From an uncultured Spirochaetaceae bacterium (lineage in GTDB: Bacteria; Spirochaetota; Spirochaetia; Sphaerochaetales; Sphaerochaetaceae), in contig CALXLA010000052.1 in the NCBI GenBank assembly GCA_944389075.1, positions 1 through 59,216 on the forward strand: a stretch of 59,216 nucleotides of DNA, read 5' to 3'. Below are positions 7,349 through 15,332 of this stretch, piece by piece. Each line of letters begins with the position of its first letter. Within the stretch, counting starts at the first letter, position 1. The notes beneath the pieces were generated by a model. It was given only the letters and a program-made list of their open reading frames with translations. It did no database searches and was not told where the DNA came from. Both the position numbers and the translations under genes were made by a program.

Positions 7349-8362
7349 ATGCGCACGTATACAGTTCTCTCAATGGGAGATCCTTGTGGGACATCCCCGG
7401 AGATTATCATCAAGACTGTCGATGCACTCTCATCATCAAAGGATGCTGCTATAGTCGTTTCCGGTGATGCCGGCATTTTCAGGCAGACAGCAGCAGATCT
7501 TTCAGTGCCTCTCCCTTTTTCATGCTTTGCTGAAACCGAAGATGAGCTCAGGGCTGCGGAAAGGGAAGGTGAACGGTTCATATTCTTCTCTTCATCAGAG
7601 ATTCCTCTCAGGGACTTCGGTTACGGTAAGGTCATCCCTGAGGCTGGAGAGGCATCATACAGGGCGCTTGAGAAAGCTGTCGATATCATCCAGAACGGAC
7701 TTGGAAGCTCCCTCGTTACATGTCCTGTAAGCGGCGCATCGCTTTCTGCCGCTGGCTATAAGGAGAAATCCGTACATGAGCTTCTCCGGATCTTCGCATC
7801 GTCTGACAGGCTGGAGAATATGCTGTTCGCAGGCAATCTCAATATATTCGGCCTGACTCACAGACGTTCGCTTGTCTCTGCGATTGCCGAAGTCACGCGC
7901 GAGAAGATCATAGAGGAAATTATAAAGATCGATGCTCTCCGCGTTTCCCCGTATTTTGATAAGGATAAGCCCTTGGCTGTAGGTTCTCTCAATCCCCAGT
8001 ATGCAGATGGAAGCTGGGCAGGCAAGGAGGAAGCTGAAGCTATCATTCCTGCCGTTGACATCACGAAGCACCTCGGTATGAATGTCATAGGACCGATCGC
8101 GCCTGAGTATCTTTTCGCAAACGGCGCGAGGGGAGAATATGCTGCGATACTTGTCATGACCAGCGTGGAAGGTTTTGCCGCATGTTCTGCGGCAGCTCCG
8201 GATGAGACGCTGATCCTCTCATGGGGACTGCCATTCCTTCGTATAGGTCTCGTGGGTGATGCAGGGCTTTCCGAAGCTGGCAGGGGCAATGCAGGGATAA
8301 AGGGAATGCTGAAGGCGGTGTCCGAAGCCTTGAGGCTGAGGGACTCGAGCTTCATGGCATGA
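7349..8362 (+). CDS. PdxA-family protein with altered active site
   Basis: This 337-residue protein starts MRTYTVLSMGDPCGTSPEI, the clear PdxA opening (GDPxGxxPE). It keeps THRRSL (the substrate-site His region). Elsewhere the catalytic signatures have changed. GHTE is replaced by KSVHEL, LNPHxGE by LNPQYADG, HDQG by MTSVEG, and SVDHGTA by LVGDAGLS. In PdxA the metal ion is held by histidines in those motifs, so at least two ligands appear lost. It may have a different substrate, be metal-independent, or be non-catalytic. It should not be called 4-hydroxythreonine-4-phosphate dehydrogenase without testing. A canonical family member lies at 19386-20384 for comparison. The downstream lipoprotein may share its transcript. 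Confidence 0.7.
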   Translation: MRTYTVLSMGDPCGTSPEIIIKTVDALSSSKDAAIVVSGDAGIFRQTAADLSVPLPFSCFAETEDELRAAEREGERFIFFSSSEIPLRDFGYGKVIPEAGEASYRALEKAVDIIQNGLGSSLVTCPVSGASLSAAGYKEKSVHELLRIFASSDRLENMLFAGNLNIFGLTHRRSLVSAIAEVTREKIIEEIIKIDALRVSPYFDKDKPLAVGSLNPQYADGSWAGKEEAEAIIPAVDITKHLGMNVIGPIAPEYLFANGARGEYAAILVMTSVEGFAACSAAAPDETLILSWGLPFLRIGLVGDAGLSEAGRGNAGIKGMLKAVSEALRLRDSSFMA

Positions 8363-8366
8363 TGTG

Positions 8367-8383
8367 AACACCCGTCGGGTGTT
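8367..8383 (+). terminator. Short hairpin after the PdxA-like gene
   Basis: AACACCC and GGGTGTT form a perfect 7-bp stem with a GTC loop, beginning 5 bases after the stop codon. No U-tract follows, so this may be a processing or pausing stem rather than a terminator. Confidence 0.35.
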
Positions 8384-8441
8384 GGAGATAGAAAGATTCT
8401 GCTATAGGGGGAATGGCAGTCTGAGTGGATTGCCTTTGCTT

Positions 8442-9548
8442 ATGAAAATCAAATCAAGAATGCTTGTGATGCTTTTTGCTCTGGTTCTGCTGCTTGCATC
8501 ATGTGCGACTACTGTATCGATTCCGTATACCATGCCTTCTGAGGTGAATATGGGCAGATACCGCAATCTTGCTGTTGCGTCTACTGTTCCGTATCGTGGC
8601 TATGTCTCCAGCGGAAGCTGGATACCTGTCGATGCGGCAGGCTTCGGTGTCATGATTCATCCTACGTGGGGCTCGGGAACCGCAGCATCTGTCGCTTCCT
8701 ATGCGACGGACCAGCTCTGGTCCACACTCAGTTCGTCAGGTTATTACAATCTGCTTTCGCCGTCGCAGACGGATGCCGTGCTGTATGCGCCTGTGAATGT
8801 CTCCAGAGAGCTCAGGAGAATGGGGTACGATGCTGTGATGATTCCTCGTATCGATGCGATGAATGTAGATGAGAGCATCTATACCACAGTCGACAGGGTC
8901 TCATATTACGATCCGTACTACGGCGGATATGTCGATGACTATGAATACGAGTATCATCTCAAGAGAAGAATCTCGATCACTTATTCAATCACAGTTGTCG
9001 ATACAGCTACAGAGAGGATTGTCACTACGAAGACATTCTCCGACTATACGAGCTTTACGGAGACAATCGATCCGATGTGGCCATCTTACAACGATTCTGA
9101 ATACTACTTCCGCCGCATGATCCGCAATTTCCAGGAAGGTGTCATACGTCTTTTCGTGCCTACCACAGCCTACTATGATGTGACGCTGATGGATAACAAT
9201 CCGGAGCTTGCGGAGGCCGGTCCTGCATATGATGCTGTATCGAACGGGGATTATCAGACGGCGCTCTCAGTCTTCCTTTCTTGCTGGAACTCATATGGAC
9301 ATGCGCCATCAGGATACAATGCCGCATTGCTTATAGCTGCACAGGGCAGATATGATGATGCAATCGGAATTCTCCAGGAAGTTCAGAAGGTCTCGCCTGC
9401 GCAGAATGTCCAGAATACCATTTCCGATCTGACGACTGTCTCAAGGCGCAACAAGGAGGCTCAGGCCCAGCTTGCTGCCGAGACCGAGAGCTTCGTCATT
9501 CCTGAGGAATGGCTCGATGATTCTATTTATGAGTATCTAGTGAGGTGA
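8442..9548 (+). CDS. Putative lipoprotein with C-terminal TPR-like region
   Basis: The chosen ATG at 8442 gives 368 residues beginning MKIKSRMLVMLFALVLLLASC, a lipoprotein signal with the lipobox LLASC. The frame is open further upstream to 8364, but that part reads as non-signal sequence. No good ribosome binding site precedes either start. The mature protein is rich in Tyr, Ser and Thr. Near the C-terminus, AAQGRYDDAIGILQEVQ and GDYQTALSVFLSC look like paired TPR helices. It is predicted to be anchored in the periplasm or outer membrane. I do not recognise a named family. It is followed at once by a small gene (3-base gap), suggesting one operon. Confidence 0.7.
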   Translation: MKIKSRMLVMLFALVLLLASCATTVSIPYTMPSEVNMGRYRNLAVASTVPYRGYVSSGSWIPVDAAGFGVMIHPTWGSGTAASVASYATDQLWSTLSSSGYYNLLSPSQTDAVLYAPVNVSRELRRMGYDAVMIPRIDAMNVDESIYTTVDRVSYYDPYYGGYVDDYEYEYHLKRRISITYSITVVDTATERIVTTKTFSDYTSFTETIDPMWPSYNDSEYYFRRMIRNFQEGVIRLFVPTTAYYDVTLMDNNPELAEAGPAYDAVSNGDYQTALSVFLSCWNSYGHAPSGYNAALLIAAQGRYDDAIGILQEVQKVSPAQNVQNTISDLTTVSRRNKEAQAQLAAETESFVIPEEWLDDSIYEYLVR

Positions 9549-9550
9549 GA

Positions 9551-9922
9551 ATGCTTTTTGTCAGGGATGAGACAACGATACCGGATCTTTCCTCGAAGAA
9601 GAGTGCCTGCATTGCGTTTGCGGGCAAGTCATCCGTAAAGGCTTCGAGGATGCAGGTTGCGGCAAATCCGAACAATGGAATGGAAGTGCTGAAGCGTTTT
9701 GTGAGTTCCGCATCATTCAGCGTGATCGTGCTTTCTGGAATTACCGATGTGCTTGCGGAGATAAAGCCTTCCAGCATTTCATGGCTTGTGGATCATCTTT
9801 CAGAGCCTGGCATGCCTGCCGTGGTTGTTACAGGTGCGAAGAAGCCGGAAGGAGCGTTCGGCGAGCTCAGGGAAGTTGAAACTCCTTTTGAGCTGACAAA
9901 TATATTGATGAATTTAAACTAG
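9551..9922 (+). CDS. Hypothetical small cytoplasmic protein (123 aa)
   Basis: The ATG at 9551 lies 3 bases after the lipoprotein stop, with GAGGTGAG as ribosome binding site; a GTG two codons earlier is also possible. It has no leader and no membrane segment. Alternating hydrophobic strands such as FSVIVLSGI and PAVVVTGAKKPEG suggest a small alpha/beta fold resembling a receiver or nucleotide-binding core, but the key residues of those families are not evident. I cannot assign a function. It ends 23 bases before a large RNA-like hairpin. Confidence 0.65.
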   Translation: MLFVRDETTIPDLSSKKSACIAFAGKSSVKASRMQVAANPNNGMEVLKRFVSSASFSVIVLSGITDVLAEIKPSSISWLVDHLSEPGMPAVVVTGAKKPEGAFGELREVETPFELTNILMNLN

Positions 9923-9944
9923 TTTTCTGAAAAATTTTCAATAT

Positions 9945-10018
9945 GATATCCTGAGAATGGTAGATTGAGCACTCAAAATGCAGGTTTTATTTCAATAGTC
10001 TACCGTTTTCAGGGTATT
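9945..10018 (+). ncRNA. Long hairpin whose mismatches are all G.U in the plus-strand RNA
   Basis: Bases 9945-9967 pair with 9996-10018 over 23 positions around a 28-base loop. Seventeen pairs are Watson-Crick and six are G.U wobbles when read as plus-strand RNA; none is a true mismatch. On the other strand the same positions would be A.C mismatches. This asymmetry supports a function as plus-strand RNA. It lies between the small hypothetical gene and the rloA promoter, so it would be the 3' end of the upstream transcript or a separate small RNA. No U-tract follows. Confidence 0.45.
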
Positions 10019-10030
10019 TGAATTGTATTC

Positions 10031-10050
10031 TCAGGCTATTGATTGCCTGA
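10031..10050 (+). other. Second small hairpin upstream of rloA promoter
   Basis: TCAGGC and GCCTGA form a 6-bp stem around an 8-base loop. It lies 13 bases after the large hairpin and 23 bases before the rloA -35 box. Confidence 0.35.
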
Positions 10051-10073
10051 AAGCGCAATAATGACGATATTTT

Positions 10074-10102
10074 TTGCAGTATCATGCTTCAACTGCTATA
10101 AT
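10074..10102 (+). promoter_or_regulatory. Sigma70-type promoter of the rloA operon
   Basis: TTGCAG (10074-10079), a 17-base spacer, and TATAAT (10097-10102) preceded by TG, giving an extended -10. The predicted start is near 10109, leaving a leader of about 42 bases that ends in AAGGAGGTGG before the ATG at 10151. Confidence 0.75.
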
Positions 10103-10150
10103 CGGAACAGTACAAGCGATGAGCCAAGTGCTCGATTAAGGAGGTGGCAG

Positions 10151-11428
10151 ATGCTGCTGAACATGACTATTGCGAACTTCAAGTCCGTGAAGTCTCCACA
10201 GACGATAAGCTTCCAGGCTGTACGCGATTCGCGGCTGTCTGAGTCGAAAGTCGTAGCAGTGAATGATAAGCTTAGTGTCATAAAGACAAGCGCTATCATC
10301 GGACCTAATGGGGCGGGAAAGAGTTCTTTTGTCCGTGCTCTTGAGGTCCTGAAGAGAATCGTCATGGCACCGGATGGGCCGGAGAATCCTCTCCAGAGCG
10401 CATTGACTGGAACGACATTCGCATATGGCATAGATAAGGCAACGCCTGCGACTATTGCGATCGATGTCCTTCTTGATAAGGGCGATGGAACCGAAGAGCA
10501 TCCTTCAGTAATCGCGAAGTACACGCTCCGCGCCAACAAGGAGCGCATTTTCGAGGAAAGCCTCTACTATGTCCTTGGCTCTTCCAAGAAGCTTATGTTC
10601 GAAAGGCTCCTTTCCGATGATGGTACCTATTCATATCGCTTTGGAAAGCTTTATCGCGGAGAGAAGAAGAGACAGGCTGCGAAGCTTCCTGAGAACAGGA
10701 CATTCCTTGCCGGATCTGCACGTAAGGGAGGACAGACATCAGCAGAACTCTACAACTGGTTCAGCGATCGGCTGAATATCCTGCCGATGGGTGTCAGCAG
10801 CAAGGCAGAGTCATATGTCTGCGATCTTCTCAAGGCGCATCCAGGATGGGGCGAGCAGTTCGTTAACTATCTCTGGGCGATGGATATCACGGACATAAGC
10901 AGAATCGAGGTAAAGACGAACGACAAAGGGGAGGATCATCTCCGCTATACTCATATCTATGTCAACGATAAGAAAGCCGAGGGCTATGCCAATATGTTCC
11001 AGGGAGAGAGCCTCTCGCTGAGAAGGCTCACGGCAATCGGCTTTGCATTCTTCGAGGCATTCGTCACCCAGAAAACGCTTGTAATCGATGATTTCGGACA
11101 GCTTCTCCATCCAGATGTTCTCTGCCATATCGTGGAGATATTCGAGAACTGCGATAAGGAAAGCCAGATGCTCGTGGTAGACTGCAATCCATCGCTTCTC
11201 AGGGATGGCCTTCTCAGGCGCGATGCGATCTGGTTCGCGCAGAAGGATTCCGAAAGCTCGACAGAATATTTCTCACTTTCCGATTTCAAGGGAGCCAGAT
11301 CAAGGATCCCTACATCGCAGCGGTACATGCAGGGTGCTTTCGGCTCGCTGCCTATCCTCAGCGAATTCTATTTCGTACACGATGGAACGCCTGTTCAGGC
11401 ATCTGCTAATGAGGAGGTATCCGAATGA
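10151..11428 (+). CDS. rloA: RloA-like AAA15-family ATPase (defence-type)
   Basis: This 425-residue protein starts at the ATG after AAGGAGGTGGCAG; a longer frame to 10043 runs through the promoter and is rejected. Residues 51-59 (GPNGAGKSS) are Walker A. LSLRRLTAIGF is the signature-like region, and LVIDDFGQLLHPD is Walker B with its D-loop. The C-terminal RRDAIWFAQKD and YFSLSDF are typical of RloA/AAA15 proteins. The usual TTHNxxLL switch-histidine motif reads VDCNPSLL here, so the conserved His is missing. RloA-like ATPases pair with RloB in AbiL-type phage defence and resemble the AriA ATPase of PARIS, where the ATPase senses phage proteins. It overlaps rloB by 4 bases (ATGA). The family and pairing are confident; activity is inferred. 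Confidence 0.85.
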   Translation: MLLNMTIANFKSVKSPQTISFQAVRDSRLSESKVVAVNDKLSVIKTSAIIGPNGAGKSSFVRALEVLKRIVMAPDGPENPLQSALTGTTFAYGIDKATPATIAIDVLLDKGDGTEEHPSVIAKYTLRANKERIFEESLYYVLGSSKKLMFERLLSDDGTYSYRFGKLYRGEKKRQAAKLPENRTFLAGSARKGGQTSAELYNWFSDRLNILPMGVSSKAESYVCDLLKAHPGWGEQFVNYLWAMDITDISRIEVKTNDKGEDHLRYTHIYVNDKKAEGYANMFQGESLSLRRLTAIGFAFFEAFVTQKTLVIDDFGQLLHPDVLCHIVEIFENCDKESQMLVVDCNPSLLRDGLLRRDAIWFAQKDSESSTEYFSLSDFKGARSRIPTSQRYMQGAFGSLPILSEFYFVHDGTPVQASANEEVSE

Positions 11429-12054
11429 TCAAGCGCAGGAAGAATATAACAGATCCAAAGCAGACAATCCTCATCGTCTGCGCTACAGAGGCGGAAGCGC
11501 TGTATTTCTCTCAGATGAGGAAGGACTGCAGATATGTCAATCTTACTGTACTCACATCCCCTAAGCAGGATATCAAGACACTGATTGACTATACAGGCAG
11601 GGAAAGATCCCGTGGCCGCTTCGACTCGGCATGGGCGCTTTTCGGATTCGATGATGTTTCGATAGATAAGGATGGTCTGAAGGAAGTGGAGGAAGTCGCG
11701 GAGCGTAAGAAGGTGAAGCTCTGCTGGTTCAATCCTTCATTCGAACTCTGGTTCGCATTCCATCTCACAGCTCCCTCTTCGTTCACAACCGATCTTGCTC
11801 CATATATGAACAAGCTCAGGGAATCATTCCCGGGGTTTGCTCTCACTCCGGAGTATTTCCTGACAAAAGGCCTGAATGTGGACATCCGCCTCTTCCCAAG
11901 GCGTGCTGCTGCCGATATCAATGCAAGGAACTACAATACAGTCGCAAGGCAGGCAACCGGCATTGATGCAAGCCGCATCTCCATGCTTCTGGAAGATGTC
12001 ACCGCAATCTGCGGCAAAGCGGATATGTCCCATAACCAGAGGGTCAGAAGGTAG
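11425..12054 (+). CDS. rloB: RloB-like TOPRIM-fold protein (defence effector candidate)
   Basis: This 209-residue protein, the usual length for RloB, is translationally coupled to rloA through ATGA. ILIVCATEAEALYF corresponds to the family's opening strand (usually VCEGEKTE). FGFDDVS matches the acidic second motif, and NPSFELWFAFHL is the hallmark RloB motif. In related systems (AbiL, and AriB of PARIS) the TOPRIM-like partner is the toxic effector; AriB is known to cut tRNA. Whether this protein is a nuclease, and of what, is inference. The first acidic motif is changed from the common EGE, so activity may be altered. The next gene begins on the base after its stop. Confidence 0.85.
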   Translation: MIKRRKNITDPKQTILIVCATEAEALYFSQMRKDCRYVNLTVLTSPKQDIKTLIDYTGRERSRGRFDSAWALFGFDDVSIDKDGLKEVEEVAERKKVKLCWFNPSFELWFAFHLTAPSSFTTDLAPYMNKLRESFPGFALTPEYFLTKGLNVDIRLFPRRAAADINARNYNTVARQATGIDASRISMLLEDVTAICGKADMSHNQRVRR

Positions 12055-12948
12055 ATGGAGGCAGTCCCCCTACTTCTAAGTCTGGGAGCGCTGGTCATTG
12101 TCAGCATGGACCTTGCGCTCTCGATAATCTGGAACCGCAGGGCGCGATACAGCTGGTCGCGCGCCTGCATAGTTTTTACTGCATCCGTAATGGGTGCAAT
12201 TGTCGTATATGTACTGGCTCTCTATTCGGCCTATGCATTTTCCGGAACGCCTGGCATCGTGCTGCGCTATATCTGGGAAGCCCTGATTGCGGCAGATTGC
12301 GCATTCATAATAGCCATGCTTCCGTTCTTTGCCTGCTGGATAGTCGCACGTCCTATGCATACGGCTGAGAAGATCGTCACGATAATCTTCGGATGCGTAT
12401 ATCTGGGAGTATCCGCAGCATATATCATTCTGGAGATGCCGTTCTTCTCTTTGCTGCAGTATCTTCTCTGGATAATGGCGGAAATTTACTGTGTGGTCAT
12501 CGCATGCGTGTTTTCGCGGAATATCGCGGACAGATCGGTGCAGACCATGTGCAGGACGCTCTCGATAATCTCGTTCGCTCTTCTTCCTCTCCTGATTCTT
12601 TCCTGCATATTCCGGTGGATGCGGGAGTTCTCCGCGGCTATTGCCCTGATTGCGTATTCCATTGCCATCCTTGTATTCCTTTTCATCGCGACAGCGCACC
12701 AGGAGGAAAACTGTGAAGAGAAGAAGGAGCCGCTCTCTTCTGAGACTATACAGGAAAAGTATCATATTACGGACAGGGAACTCGAGGTCATAAGGCTTAT
12801 AAAAGCGGGGTATACCAATAAGGAGATTGCCTATGAGCTCGGAATCTCAGTCAATACAGTGAATAATCATATTGCCAATATTTTCGGAAAGACAGAGGTC
12901 AGGAGCAGGATAGATCTGCTTAATCTCCTGCAGGAGGCATCATGGTGA
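12055..12948 (+). CDS. Membrane-anchored LuxR-type transcriptional regulator
   Basis: This 297-residue protein has about seven hydrophobic segments over residues 1-210. A charged linker (EENCEEKKEPL) follows, then a LuxR/GerE helix-turn-helix at about residues 235-292: ITDRELEVIRLIKAGYTNKE, followed by IAYELGISVNTVNNHIANIF. Such proteins couple a membrane sensor directly to DNA binding. Its ATG directly follows the rloB stop, with AGAAGG as ribosome binding site, and it overlaps the next gene by 7 bases. The position suggests co-expression with the rloAB cassette. Whether it regulates that cassette is unknown; the ligand is not deducible. Confidence 0.85.
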   Translation: MEAVPLLLSLGALVIVSMDLALSIIWNRRARYSWSRACIVFTASVMGAIVVYVLALYSAYAFSGTPGIVLRYIWEALIAADCAFIIAMLPFFACWIVARPMHTAEKIVTIIFGCVYLGVSAAYIILEMPFFSLLQYLLWIMAEIYCVVIACVFSRNIADRSVQTMCRTLSIISFALLPLLILSCIFRWMREFSAAIALIAYSIAILVFLFIATAHQEENCEEKKEPLSSETIQEKYHITDRELEVIRLIKAGYTNKEIAYELGISVNTVNNHIANIFGKTEVRSRIDLLNLLQEASW

Positions 12949-13802
12949 AGGGAAGCAGCATTTTCAGATATACGGTTCCTCAATATTGGTACAAAGGGGT
13001 ATATGAGGATAAGGCAATGCCGTGCAAGGCAGGGCGTTCTTTCACGCTTGCACAGCCTTTTCGCCCTGAAAGCGCCATACTCATCATCCATGGCTATACA
13101 GGATATCCTGGCGAGGTCGTGAGGCCGGCTCGTGATCTTTTCGCTCTCGGTTATGATGTCTATGCGCCGCGCCTTCCCGGACATGGGACATCCGGAAAGG
13201 ATTTCGCACATACAGACATGATGGACTGGATGAGGCTTGTCATGAATGCTGTGGCGGATCTCAAGGAGAAATACCGCAATGTGTATATCGCGGGACATTC
13301 CATGGGCGGGGCTCTTGCTGTGATAGCAGCAGCGGAGAAGGATATCGAGAAGACGTTGCTTCTTGCCCCTGCCGCGGCTCCAGGGGATGCCAGGCTTCCT
13401 ATCGCAAAGCTTTCAGCCGCATCGTTGTTCTCAAAGCGGAAAAAGACGGAGTGGCACAATGATCCAGGGTATTCCATGTATTATGAGGATGCTCCTGCTG
13501 ATGATATGTATCTTGGTTCTGAATACTGGTCGTGGATCTATTTCAGGCAGCTTGCATCGCTTATGAAGCTTTCAAGGAAGGCAATGGACAAGGCACCTCT
13601 GCTGAAAGGTTCAGTGAAGATCATTGCTGCTGGCAATGATGCTTTGATTCCTTCTGAGTGGACTGATGCGCTGTATCGCTCTATGACATGCGGCAAGGAG
13701 CTCGTGACGATTCCTGGCGCAACCCATTACATGCTCTACGACAAGGACAAGAAAGCAGAGGATGAAGTCATCGCGTCTGCTTTGTCGTTCTTCGCCTGTT
13801 AG
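12942..13802 (+). CDS. Alpha/beta hydrolase (carboxylesterase or monoglyceride lipase type)
   Basis: This 286-residue cytoplasmic protein keeps all the marks of the fold. HGYTGYPGE is the oxyanion region. GHSMGG is the nucleophile elbow. The acid is in AAGNDALIP and the catalytic His in GATHYMLYD. PGHGTSGK matches Est30/monoacylglycerol-lipase relatives. The start overlaps the luxR-type gene by 7 bases, so it is probably translated from the same message. The substrate is unknown. It is followed 51 bases later by gltX, with only a weak promoter candidate between. Confidence 0.85.
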   Translation: MVKGSSIFRYTVPQYWYKGVYEDKAMPCKAGRSFTLAQPFRPESAILIIHGYTGYPGEVVRPARDLFALGYDVYAPRLPGHGTSGKDFAHTDMMDWMRLVMNAVADLKEKYRNVYIAGHSMGGALAVIAAAEKDIEKTLLLAPAAAPGDARLPIAKLSAASLFSKRKKTEWHNDPGYSMYYEDAPADDMYLGSEYWSWIYFRQLASLMKLSRKAMDKAPLLKGSVKIIAAGNDALIPSEWTDALYRSMTCGKELVTIPGATHYMLYDKDKKAEDEVIASALSFFAC

Positions 13803-13831
13803 TTGCCTTATGGGGATAAAGATATTAAGAT
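13803..13831 (+). promoter_or_regulatory. Weak candidate promoter for gltX-glyQS-tyrS
   Basis: TTGCCT, a 17-base spacer and TAAGAT lie between the hydrolase stop and the gltX start. Each box matches 4 of 6 consensus bases. If real, it would partly uncouple the synthetase genes from the rloA promoter. Confidence 0.35.
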
Positions 13832-13853
13832 TGGACACGTTTTAGGAGAGAAT

Positions 13854-15332
13854 ATGGACGTTCGTGTTCGCTATGCCCCATCACCGACAGGGCTGCAGCA
13901 TATCGGTGGCATCCGTACTGCGCTGTACAACTATTTCTTCGCACGCTCACAGGGCGGCAAGTTCATCCTCCGCGTCGAGGATACAGACAGGGAAAGATAT
14001 TCAGATGAGTCTCTTGAAGATCTCTATTCAACACTTGACTGGCTTGGCATCAAATGGGATGAAGGACCTGTAGTTGGAGGTCCCTGCGGTCCGTATATCC
14101 AGTCAGAGCGCTTCGATATCTATAAGCAGTATGCCCAGCAGCTTGTGAAGGAAGGAAAGGCTTACTACTGCTATTGTTCTGCCGAGAGGCTTGAGGCTCT
14201 GAGGAAGGAGCAGACCGAGAGCAAGAGCGAATACCAGGGATACGACAGGCACTGTGCGAATCTGACAGATGAGGAAAGGGCCGAGTATGAGAGACAGGGA
14301 ATAAAGCCTGTCATCCGCTTCCGTGTCCCGACAGAAGGCAAGACCACATTCCATGATATCCTCATGGGTGATATCTCAAGGCGCAATCGCGATATCTCAC
14401 CTGATCCTATCATCCTGAAGAGCGATGGTTTCCCGACATACCATCTGGCTAATGTCATAGATGACCATCTGATGGGCATCACCCATATCATGAGAGCTCA
14501 GGAATGGATTCCGTCAGGTCCATTGCATGTGCTTCTCTATCAGGCATTCGGATGGGAGATTCCCCAGTACTGCCATCTTCCCATGGTAATGGGCAAGGAC
14601 AGGCAGAAGCTTTCAAAGCGCCATGGTTCGACAGCCGTCCGCGATTTCCGTGCGAAAGGCTATCTTCCTGAGGCCATCATCAACTATGTTGCGCTTGTTG
14701 GCTGGTCACTTGATGGCTCTACGGAGTTCTTCACCCGCGAGGAGCTTGAGAAGTGCTTCACGCTTTCGGGAATCCACAAATCCCCTGCGATTTTCGATTA
14801 TAAGAAGCTTGACTGGTTCAATGGCCAGTATATAAGGGCATGCAGCGATGAGCGTCTTGTCTCGCTTATAGTCCCTTATCTTCAGGAAGCGGGATTCGTC
14901 CATGACCCGATGACAGAAGAAGAGAGCTCCAAGGTAGCTGCGCTTGTGAAACCTGCGAAGGAGAGGATGAAGGTCCTTTCTGATATCGTTCCTCTTTCCG
15001 CATTCATCTTCCGCGATGAGCCTGTCACTGACAAGTCTGTATACATAGCAAAGGGCTCTGATGAGGAGAAGACCGTAAAGGCTCTGTCGGAAGGCAGCAG
15101 GATACTCATCTCTGGTCTTAAGGAAGGTAAGGCGCAGGCACAGATCGAGGAAGAGCTGGCGGCGCTTTCCACTGCATTGGAGATCAAGGTCAATGGTGTT
15201 TTCCAGCCAATCAGGGTCGCGATAACAAACTCAGCTGTATCGCTTCCGCTTTTTGATTCAATAGAACTACTAGGGCTCGATGAGGCTGAGAGACGTCTCT
15301 GCCGCGGCCTTTCAATACTTGAGGAGAAATAA
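13854..15332 (+). CDS. gltX: Glutamyl-tRNA synthetase
   Basis: Starting at the ATG after AGGAGAG gives 492 residues, the normal length; the upstream extension from a TTG at 13803 is rejected. It charges glutamate onto tRNA(Glu) using ATP in the cytoplasm. Class I motifs are present: PSPTGLQHIGG (HIGH region, residues 9-19) and QKLSKRHG (KMSKS region, near 251). The C-terminal helical anticodon domain is intact. It leads a block of three synthetases: glyQS starts on the next base. No GatCAB genes are nearby, so it is not clear whether it also charges tRNA(Gln). Confidence 0.96.
   Translation: MDVRVRYAPSPTGLQHIGGIRTALYNYFFARSQGGKFILRVEDTDRERYSDESLEDLYSTLDWLGIKWDEGPVVGGPCGPYIQSERFDIYKQYAQQLVKEGKAYYCYCSAERLEALRKEQTESKSEYQGYDRHCANLTDEERAEYERQGIKPVIRFRVPTEGKTTFHDILMGDISRRNRDISPDPIILKSDGFPTYHLANVIDDHLMGITHIMRAQEWIPSGPLHVLLYQAFGWEIPQYCHLPMVMGKDRQKLSKRHGSTAVRDFRAKGYLPEAIINYVALVGWSLDGSTEFFTREELEKCFTLSGIHKSPAIFDYKKLDWFNGQYIRACSDERLVSLIVPYLQEAGFVHDPMTEEESSKVAALVKPAKERMKVLSDIVPLSAFIFRDEPVTDKSVYIAKGSDEEKTVKALSEGSRILISGLKEGKAQAQIEEELAALSTALEIKVNGVFQPIRVAITNSAVSLPLFDSIELLGLDEAERRLCRGLSILEEK

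Noticed and set aside
10043-10150. Longer N-terminus for rloA
   Set aside because: It would be translated through the -35 and -10 boxes; the ATG at 10151 has an excellent ribosome binding site and matches the family start.
12076-12765. A 229-codon open frame antisense to the LuxR-type gene
   Set aside because: The plus-strand frame has a clear helix-turn-helix and tight operon spacing; the antisense product is a low-complexity, Arg/Tyr-rich sequence with no family.
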